Positions 54,779 through 64,000 of a stretch of 64,000 nucleotides of DNA are shown piece after piece. Below the pieces are notes generated by a model. The model did not search any database. It was not told where the DNA came from and saw only the letters and a program-made list of their open reading frames with translations. This DNA is from Arachis hypogaea (taxonomy: Eukaryota > Streptophyta > Magnoliopsida > Fabales > Fabaceae), in assembly GCF_003086295.3 (NCBI RefSeq), contig NC_092051.1, forward strand, positions 12,888,810-12,952,809, in the 5' to 3' direction. Position 1 is the first letter of the stretch. Every line of letters begins with the position of its first letter. Both the position numbers and the translations under genes were made by a program.

Positions 54779-56791
54779 TGTCACGGCCCAAAATGAGCCA
54801 TAACCAGCGCTTAGAAAAATAATCCCATAGCAAGCCTAACGTACTCAAATATAAGTTGAATAAGAAGGTTACAAATATTTTACAAGTTCTAAAATAAATA
54901 GTTATATATTTTCAAAAAAAATTAAAATAATTAAAAATGGTTGGTTCCTGCCTGTGACATATGGAGCAGATGACGCCTAAGAACTCAACAAAGAATAGGT
55001 ATCATTTGCATATCATTATTCTTGAACAGAAAGCCTCTCATCATAATCAAATATGTATTCCTGAAAACTATTTTTAGAAAAACGGAGTGAGTTTTGTAAC
55101 CTAATGACTAGTCAGTATATCTATAATTCACATGAGACCATATAAACATTATTATAAAAATAATTTTAGTAAAAAAATAACAATTCATATGAATAAGTGA
55201 ATCAATAAGGGAATTCTCATAAAGAAATCAAATCAAAAGTCCACACTTGGGTGGCTCCACCTCTATGGGTAGCCATTTCCTCTAGTGTGTCCGTACAGAA
55301 TAACAGATCCAACGTGTGGCCTACACGTTAGGCTAGCAATGCCCCTGCTAGCTGAGGTCTGAGCCAGATGCATCTAGGTTAAAATCATAACCGCCGCTAA
55401 CTACGGTTTTCTAATACGAGCCTCCCAAGCCAATTCAAAACATATAATTTTTAAATATAACAAATTCTTCGGTCTTTCAAACATATAAGGTATCAAATAA
55501 AATAATACTTTTTCATTCAAATCCTTTTCAATCATACTTTCTTAATCTCAAGGCATTTCAAATATTGCATAATTTTAAAATAAGTACTAACAAATACTTC
55601 AATGCTTCACAAAATACATATTCGAGTAAAATCGAATGTTTTAAAATAATATAAAGCTTCATCAAACATGCTTGTAATCTCATAAAATATATAGTTTCAT
55701 GTGCATATTAAAATTAGCTTAACGAGGATAAATATTTAGTTCTAATAAATCGATTATTCAATCTAATTTAAAATTATTTGATAATAATCTTTGTAAGTAT
55801 AATTATAAGTTTAGAGAACCGCATATCAAAATAATTATAGGTGCAGAGCCAAAAAATTATAAATGTAAAGCCTACTCACAAATTGGTCCTGAAAGATCGA
55901 AAAGACCAAACCCGGAATGCCAAATTAAAGGGTGAGGATGGTTGGAATAGAATGGATCGAAAGAACGCCGATGCATAATTAGGCAGTGGCAACAACTTTG
56001 ACTAATCCCGCAGCACCAACATTGTGATCATCACAGTTATGGTGGCTGAAACAGAACATAATGGAAACAATATAGCATAAATGGAATAGCAGCAGAACAA
56101 AAGTAGAAACGAGACAAGTTAAAGGAAATGTGACCTAGACCAGAATAGAGGCACTTCGGCAGCATTTTTCCAGAAACTGCAACAGTGACTGTGACAAAAG
56201 CTCTGGTAGGATGCTTAAACTGGAAGTAGAGGCAACTACCAGCAGCGGCGCTAGCAAAGAACGGCTCTGACGGCGGCACACAGCTCGACACTGACCTCCT
56301 TCCCCAGCAATGGCAGCAGCAGCAACAGCACACCACCGATACCCCTCTTCTCGGTGACGAGTTCTGTCGCGTTCTCCTTTCCCTTTCGTGAAGTCTCTCT
56401 CTTTCTCTTTGACCTCCTTGGCGGCACAGTAGTTCGACGACGGCGAGGCTGGCTTCAACGCCGGCAGCTAGGGCTCCGACAGTGACGGCGACAGAACCTC
56501 CTTTCGACGTTCATCACGCCTCTTTCTGCCGCACGTTCTCTTTTCTCTCTTCAGGCTCCCCTCAGCGACAGTGACGGTCCTCCATGTGCAGCCACCACGA
56601 CGACAGCGACGGCAGCCTGTCCCTAACTGGCGTCGTCTGCCTTCCTCCCTCTTCTTCCTTTCTTCTCCCTCTCCATTTTCCCTCTCTCTTTTGCCTTCTT
56701 TCATTCTCAGCTGCGTGTGTGAGTGTGTTAGAAAAGAGTTAGGGTTTGGTTTGAAAAAAAAAAGGAATAAGGGTATTGTAGAAATTTTACA
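54779..56791 (-). repeat. Right LTR (5' LTR in element orientation) of the LARD
   Basis: 2013 bp. The extra block relative to the left LTR lies at about 55726-55797. Short frames near 56037-56704 are shared with the left LTR but show no recognisable domain. Confidence 0.9.
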
Positions 56792-56796
56792 GGTGT

Positions 56797-59572
56797 CTTA
56801 TAAAATTAAAGAGCCAATCTAAGTCATTTTTAACGATGACATATTAGTGAGACAGACAAATAATGATATGATATGTGATACTAAAATAACTTGTGGACAG
56901 ACTATATTTTACTATGTGACACTATTATCTATGTTAACATATCACGTGTCACTAAGTAACACATTATCACCCAATTAAGCATGTTTGAATAATATTCTGA
57001 CATATGACACTGACAGTTCAAGTCAGCATATTCCGTCAGCATATCATTAACAAAAAATAATCAAAGAAATAACTTGAGTCACTCTAAGAGTTTGTAGTGA
57101 TGCATTAAAATTTTCGGTTTTTTAAAAGGAAAATTCACTCTAAGAGTTTGTTTTGATGAACATTTAAAAAAATATATTTTTAAGTTATTTTTTAAAAAAA
57201 TTTAGAAAAAAATCATATTTGAAAATCTCATAAAAAAATATTTTTATCGATTAATTATATTTAGGTACAATAATATAAAAATACTTATTATTTATTTATT
57301 ACATAAAAATATATTTTTTAGAAATATATATAAATTATAATTTTTTTAAAAAGATATTTTTTATTTTTCTAGTATTTTTACTTTTATTATTAAAAATTTG
57401 TCAAATATATTAAAAAAAACTTTTTTTTGTTAAAAAATATATTTTTTTATTAACTTAATCACACCTAAACAAATACTAAAAAAATTACTAGCAAGAGGTA
57501 ATTAATAAAAAAGATTAAATTAAATCAAAATTATTAAAAGAGATGTATTTAAATAAAATTTAAGAAGAAAAATTAAATAATTATTTTAAATAGATAATAA
57601 TACTCTTAATTAATCTTTGGTATTAATTAAATAATTATGTTTAAAATTTTAAATCCTGAAATTTAGTAACTCTAAATTTTATATTCTTCTTTTATTAAGA
57701 GGTGGTGTTTTTCGTGACAGTATGGAAGAGGGATAGAAAAATCCAAAGATCAGGTGATAATGATTTGATAAATCACCAAGTAACTTGAGACATAGACGTA
57801 GTTTGATAAGAAAACCAAAAGCACATTCCACTAGATCATTATAATATAGAATCTTATGCAGCAGAATACTTAACTAAGATTGACGAAGGGTCATCTAGCA
57901 TTTTCCGTTCAAAAAGCAACAATGAGATTACTAGAGGCATTTACTTTGTGGACATAAAACGTGTTCATTAAACCTGGTTTGTTTCTGAGAATAGAATAGG
58001 ATAAGATACTGAGAATAAGATATAAAAGTATTTTTAATGGGTGATTTTTATTCAACTTTTTTCTGACACTTTGAGGAACTTACTGTTGAAAAAGCAGAGA
58101 AACAAGTTCCCTCATGGAGTTTAAGGTAGATGAGTTCCTCCTCAGAGGGACTCAGGAGAACCAATAATAACTTATCACATGGCAAGTTACTTTTTAAATA
58201 AATAATTAAATAAAATTATAATTAAATAAATAATTAAATAATATTCAATTTAATAATAATTATTTAAATAATAATTAATTAAGTAATTAAATTATAATTA
58301 ATTTATTAATAATTATAATAATTAATTAGATTAAATAATTAAAATTTTTTTAATTAGTAATTTGTATTAATTATTTATATCATAATTAATATTAAATATT
58401 ATTTATATTTATATTATTATTATATTAAATTAGCCGTTGTAAAATTAGGCAGCATACCATCAATTTCTCCAAAGAAATGCCCAACTTCGAAATAGGCAGC
58501 AACATAGACAATTGAAAGAGGACTTGATTGAACACATATGACAATTTCACAATGCTTGTCATCAACTATAAAGCTTAATTATGTTTTTCTTTGTATTAAG
58601 TAATTTTACAAATTAGTGTAACCCCGAATTATATATTGTGTATTATTATTATATATGAATTTATTTAATATTAATATCTTTTAATAGTGAATTATTTTTA
58701 AATTTATAAATTTAAATTTCATTATTGAAAAAAATTAATTACATTAATTTCAAGTATTTTAATTAATTAATTAAGTGGGACCACAATAGGGACTAAAGTT
58801 AGTTCCTCCTAATGGAGAAGAGAGAGATGTTTTGAGTTCCTATTTACTGTTTATGACGCAAAAACTGATGTGAAGTTACTTTTTATGACAGGTGGGCCAT
58901 AAACAGGAATTGGGATGAGTTCCCTACTGGAGATGGTCTAAGGGATAGAAATATAAAATTTTGTTTTTTCGTATTCTATTTGGTGATAAACTAGAACAAA
59001 TTATGAAAATCCAATTTATTCTTATTTTTTTCATTCAAAAAATTTGAGATGAAAGATATATAATAATAAAAAATATAATTATGAAAAATTAACAAGAATA
59101 ATAATAAAAAAAAAAGTTGTATCCTTTGTTAGTGTCTATGTGTCCTTTCTGTTAGACACAAAATACACTAATTCAATGTCTTTAGACATATTATCTCTAT
59201 CCATGTCTCTTCTATCAAATACAATTTTATATCTCAGTGTTCTGTCTCAGTGTCTTCTCTCTAAACAAATGCAACCTAACATAATTTAACTTTTGGGATA
59301 TTGAAAGGCTCCGAGTTATTTCATTGATTTATTTAGGAACCGCATATGCCTCTCCGGTGTGTACTCTTGAAAAAAGCTCTCCCAACATATGTATGTCTAT
59401 TTAGTATTCACTTTTGGCCTTTTATGGCATGGGTGAATTCAACTCAAGAAATTTCAATGGTTACACTAATCAAATTTTAATTTGCTAGTGAATAGTATTT
59501 TGCACATGTGAGGAGTCTTACTGCCAACAATCATACAAACATAAATCGCCAAAGGGATATGATAGGTGACTT
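56797..59572. other. AT-rich intergenic region with degraded repeats
   Basis: No gene was recognised. About 58190-58440 is almost purely A/T. Sequence near 57976-58030 (GGTTTGTTTCTGAG ...) pairs loosely with the inverse of 59230-59278, and a different GC-richer block (about 58060-58180 and 58780-58940) lies between. This suggests an old element carrying a later insertion, but no ends or target duplications could be fixed. Confidence 0.35.
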
Positions 59573-59581
59573 AACAAATTA

Positions 59582-62500
59582 GGTGAATTCTATGATGTAG
59601 AAAGAAAGATTCTTCTACATGTGTATGTTTGTGTTGTCAAATGAGTAGTGTGACAAGTGTTTGGAAAGAGAGTAAATGAAGAGACAAGATTTGACATGTT
59701 GCAAGTAAAATGTAGTTTATTTGTCTTATGTAACATGTAAATGATGTATTGATTAAATAGACTAATTATATTTATGTTAATTAATTATTAAAAATAATAT
59801 TGGACCTTGTATGTTTTTTTATTTTTGGATTTTTTGAATGTATGCTCTCTCTCTCCAAAAATATTAATTTTACACACAAAAATTTATTAATATTTATTTA
59901 TTTTAATATATTCTTTTTTTTATGACTTAGATATATTCAGTTTCACAAATATAAAAATGTATTTACATATTTTAACCAAAAAAAAAAAAACATATAACTT
60001 TACGTATTTACATACATTTAAATTAACGGTAATATTTACATATAATTAATTTAAATATTATATCAATATATCTGTCAATATTACTCTGGGTACATATAGA
60101 TATTTATAAAAAAATATTATTCAAACACCACATATTCTTGACATCTTATAAAAATAGTTTGTTATTAATTATTTATATATTTAATTTTTTTTAATTAATA
60201 AAAAAAAATTTATATTCAATTGTTTAAAAAATATTGATGTCAAAATAGCATTTGTAATACTGCCATTTTTATGGTGCAGAAAGAGAGAATATATATTTTG
60301 GGAGAGTTGATTTTTTTAAAGAATAAAAATTGTTATAAGAAATTTTGCTTTTTGTTATAAAGAAAAATTAAAAATAAATTTAATTTTAATGTAGTGTTAG
60401 TATAAATAATTTTATATTTATATCTAATGACGTAACACTACATTAACAAAAATAATTACTTTTTATAGACGGTGTGAATTATCATCCAAAAGACTAAATA
60501 TAATTACACGACTATGTAAAACACATTTGACACTGTCAATCCATCAAAATTAAACTCACTAAAAATATGTGCACCTAAAATTTATATAACACCAGACATA
60601 TAGGAAAACATGGTAGACACAAAAAAAATATAAGAAAATATAGTTATTTTTTGGTATTATGTAGAGGAAATCTTGTTATTTTATTTGCATTAAAATATCT
60701 ATTTACAGTTGTTTATAAAAAATAATTAAAAGAAAATTTTAAATACTAAAAAAAGAAAAAAATTTAATAATTAATATTTAAAAAAATTGGCTAAAAAATT
60801 AAATCCTTCAAGTTATTATTAGAATATTTTAGATGCAACCTATTATTTATAATTAAATTATTAATTTTTTACGATGAATAAACTATGTTATTGAGTGAAT
60901 ATTTAATATTTATTATTTTATTAAACGAAAAAAAGTATGTCTGAACAAATTTAATAAAATTATATGATTAATTTCTCTTTGAGGACATAAAAGTGTGTTG
61001 AAAAAAGATGATAATTTTTCTAATATATATTATACATTCATTAATTTAATTTAAAATAAATATTAATAAATTTTTGTGTGTAAAAATTAATTTTTTAGAT
61101 GATATTTATTATGTAAATAAAAATAATTAATTGAATTTTCTTTTTCAAGTAACATGAGTTGGAAGAAAAATTATTAACTTAGATGAAAAATTAATGAAAA
61201 AGAAAAATTCAATTAATTATTTTTCTTTTAACTCATGTTATTTGAAAAAGAAAATTCAATTAATTATTTTTATTTACATAATAAATATTATCTGAAAAAT
61301 TAATTTTACACACAAAAATTTATTAATATTTATTTTAAATTAAATTAATGAATATATAATATATACTAAAAAAATTATCATCTTTCTTCAACACACTTCT
61401 ATGTTCTCAAAGAGAAACTAATCATATAGTGCTTTCAAAGAGAAACTAATCATATAATTTTGTTAAATCTATTTAGACGACATACTTTTTTCGTTTAATA
61501 AAATAATAAATATTAAATATTCACTTAATAACATAGTTTATTCATCGTAAAAAATTAATAATTTAATTATAAATAATAGATTGCATCTAAAATATTCTAA
61601 TAATAACTTGAAGTATTTAACTTTTTTAGAGAATTTTTTTTTGAAATATTAATTATTAAAAAATTTTTCTTTTTTTAGTATTTAAATTTTTTTTTTAATT
61701 ATCTTTTATAAACAAGTGTAAATAGATATTTTAATGCAAACAAAATAACAAGATATCGTCTACATAATACCGAAAAATAACTATACTTTCTTATATTTTT
61801 CTTGGTGTCTACCATGTTTTCCTATATGTGTGGTGTTATGAGTCACCAAAAAAAATATGTCTGGTGTTATACAAATTTTGGGTGCACATATTTTTAGTGA
61901 GTTTAATTTTGATGTATTGACAGTGTAAAATGTGTTTTACACAGTCGTGTAATTCTATTTGGTCTTTTGGATGACAATAAATACTGTCTATAAAAAGTAA
62001 TTATTTTTGTTAATATAGTGTTACGTCATTAGATATAAATATAAAATTATTTTATACTAACACTATATTAAAATTAAATTTATTTTTAATTTCCCTTTAT
62101 AACAAAAAGCAAAATTTCTTATTACAATTTTCATTCTTCAAAAAAATCAACTCTCCCAAAATATATATTCTCTCTTTCTACACCATAAAAATGGCAGTAT
62201 TACAAATGCTATTTTGACATCAATATTTTTTAAACAATTAAATATAATTTTTTTTGTTTTATTAATTAAAAAAATTTAAATATATAAATAATTAATAACA
62301 AACTATTTTTATAAGATGTCAAGAATATGTGGTGTTTGAATAATATTTTTTTTATAAATATCTATATATACCCAGAGTCAGGGGCGGAGCTAGATGAAAT
62401 ATTAGAGGGGGCCAAAAATATTTACACAATAAAATAAGATTAAAATAAAATTTTAAGGGAGGCTAAACTGAAATTTACATATAATTTACATGTAAAAAAT

Positions 62501-63072
62501 TAAAATTAGAGGGGGCGATTGCCCCCCTTTTAATGTATGTAGCTTCGCCCCTGCCCAGAGTAATATTAACATATATATTGATATAATATTTAAATTAAAT
62601 ATATATAAATATTACCGTTAATTTAAATGTATGTAAATTCGTAAAGTTATATGTTTTTTTGTTAGTTAAAATATGTAAATATATTTTTATATTTGTGAAA
62701 CTGAATATATCTAAGTCATCAAAAAAGAAAAAAAAGGTATATATTAAAATAAATAAATATTAATAAATTTTTGTGTGTAAAATTAATATTTTTGGAGAGA
62801 GAGAGAGCGTATATTCAAAAAGTCCAAAAATAAAAAAATCATACAAGGTTCAATATTATCTTTAATAATTAATTAACATAAATATAATTAGTTTATTTAA
62901 TCAATACATCATTTCCATGTTACATAAGACAAAATACACTATATTTTACTTGTAACATGTCAAATCTTGTCTCTTCATTTACTCTCTTTCCAAACACTTG
63001 TTACACTACCTTTTTGACAACACAAACATACACATGTAGAAGAATCTTTCTTTCTACATCATAGAATTCACC
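59582..63072. mobile_element. Giant Mutator-type fold-back element, 3491 bp
   Basis: Starts GGTGAATTCTATGATGTAG and ends with its exact inverse. A perfect 9-bp duplication AACAAATTA lies at 59573-59581 and 63073-63081. Arms of about 1.6 kb, roughly 95% identical in the stretch compared by eye, meet at about 61160-61230. There is no ORF of 60 codons in any frame. The right arm carries a hAT MITE (62379-62553) and a small 28-bp-period duplication (61408-61456), both absent from the left arm. Terminal structure and 9-bp duplication indicate mobilisation by a Mutator-like transposase encoded elsewhere. Confidence 0.93.
62379..62553. mobile_element. hAT-type MITE (175 bp) in the right arm of the palindrome
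   Basis: Ends CAGGGGCGGAGCTA and TAGCTTCGCCCCTG are inverted repeats with one mismatch. A perfect 8-bp duplication CCCAGAGT is at 62371-62378 and 62554-62561. The left arm holds one inverse copy of the target (ACTCTGGG at about 60083-60090), an empty-site control within the same locus. Confidence 0.95.
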
Positions 63073-63454
63073 AACAAATTATTATGAGAAATACTATTCA
63101 TCTTTTAATAATTATTCATTAATTAGTTTTTAAATTTAATTTATTAATTATAATATTTTTATATAAATTTATATTCTAAATTTGTCAAAAAAAAATAGAA
63201 TACATCATGTAATTTTTTTATTAATTAAAATTGTTATATTTTTTTCTCATAAAAAAAATTACTTTTTAAATTTTAATTTATGACATCTTTGAATTTTTTT
63301 GTTTTTTATCATCATCACTACGGTATATATAGGTACAACATTTATTTTTTTAGGACTTAGCTGTTCTGTCTCGTTGATGGTTTTATTATTTTCTTTCTAT
63401 CATGAACAAAATAAACATCCAAAAACTTACACTAAAATTAACATAAATAATATA

Positions 63455-64000
63455 AATACATCTAAAATTAGATATTAACAATTTAACATATTCAAATTAT
63501 ATTAATATTATAAATCCCAAATCAATAGAATAGTAAAAAAAATTTCAACACAAACACATTAAAAAAAACCACTAACAAAAAAACTTTTTTTATTTGTTCA
63601 TTTTTTATTTCAAAAAATAGTATTTTTTGTTTTTTAATGACACGTTAAAATCGTTTCGAACGTGTTTTGAAACACAGTTTCGTTTTGAATGTATTCATAA
63701 TTTATTTTGTGTGCAATTATACTATTTTAGATGTGTTGTATGTAGATATTTGATATAGTATTTAAAATGTGTTCAAGACACATAAAATAACAAAATAACA
63801 AATATAATGATTTCAAAACACATACAAAATTTATCCTTTATTCACAAAAATTTTATACCAAAATATATAAAAACACAAGCATATCTAAAATGAGGTATTG
63901 CCACATTCAAATTACATTAATATTACAAATCCTAAATCATGCAGAATAATGTAAAAAAATTATTAACATAAATACATAAAAAAAAAAACCACACATACGT
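63455..64000. repeat. Diverged direct repeat of about 100-120 bp, two copies
   Basis: About 63455-63578 and 63871-63995 align as direct copies (both contain TTCAAATTA-type, ATTAATATTA and a poly-A/ACCAC end), spaced about 417 bp. They could be the ends of a small LTR-type element or old tandem repeats; the window edge prevents a decision. The rest of 63082-64000 is AT-rich with no gene. Confidence 0.5.

Larger units (their letters stand above)
48409..56791 (-). mobile_element. Non-coding LTR element (LARD-like), 8383 bp, minus orientation
   Basis: Two long LTRs flank 4.4 kb. Orientation is set by a primer-binding site next to the right LTR (54764-54778, minus strand AAGTTGTATTAGAGC, close to the tRNA-Met type) and a purine run AAGGAGGGTAGAA (minus) next to the left LTR. 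The flanks AGTGT (48404-48408) and GGTGT (56792-56796) match at 4 of 5. No frame of 60 or more codons lies within about 51302-54778, and none in the interior shows a gag or pol motif. This is a large retrotransposon derivative that must be moved by proteins of another element. It cannot be assigned to gypsy or copia from what is here. Confidence 0.88.

Overview
The window is nuclear DNA of a flowering plant, most likely a eudicot and probably a legume. The evidence is the set of plant-type intron-rich genes (an MSH6 with an N-terminal Tudor domain, a CKI1-type sensor histidine kinase, MCM7, VPS51), a nuclear tRNA-His gene, and AT-rich gaps full of plant transposons. Genus is not determined from the sequence alone. 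All gene models below were built by reading splice sites by eye; reading frame is kept across every junction.

Layout. 197-555 (+): last two coding exons of a RING-CH-type membrane E3 ligase. 1042-8324 (-): complete 21-exon MSH6 (1286 codons), tail to tail with the ligase. 8783-20738: a ~640-bp fold-back palindrome sitting upstream of MSH6, split by an 11.3-kb Sirevirus-type Ty1/copia element (8829-20143, TSD ACATG) with gag, pol and an envelope-like third ORF, all decayed. 20739-26700: a transposon-rich gap with two hAT-type non-autonomous elements, two Mutator-type MITEs, a 5'-truncated LINE with a 16-bp target duplication, and AT-rich DNA. 26768-31164 (+): a complete 7-exon CKI1-like hybrid histidine kinase (1072 codons). 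31551-32274: a 77-bp tandem duplication overlapping an RNase H-like pseudogene. 32726-37405 (-): complete 15-exon MCM7/PROLIFERA (719 codons). 37644-37715 (-): tRNA-His(GTG). 38551-43876 (-): complete 19-exon VPS51 (762 codons). 44882-48207: a dimeric tRNA-derived SINE split by a hAT-type element, followed by two fold-back elements. 48409-56791: an LTR element on the minus strand with no coding capacity (LARD-like), itself carrying a MITE. 59582-63072: a 3.5-kb, gene-free Mutator-type palindrome with a small hAT MITE in one arm.

How the genes relate. MSH6 (mismatch recognition) and MCM7 (replicative helicase) act in S phase, and both carry consensus E2F sites just upstream of their start codons, so shared cell-cycle control is likely. 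The CKI1-like kinase, VPS51 (GARP/EARP tethering) and the membrane E3 ligase are not functionally linked to them; this is ordinary eukaryotic gene order, not an operon. No previously undescribed biological system was recognised. The most unusual material is structural: nested insertions whose target-site duplications can all be read, and two large palindromes able to make long double-stranded RNA.
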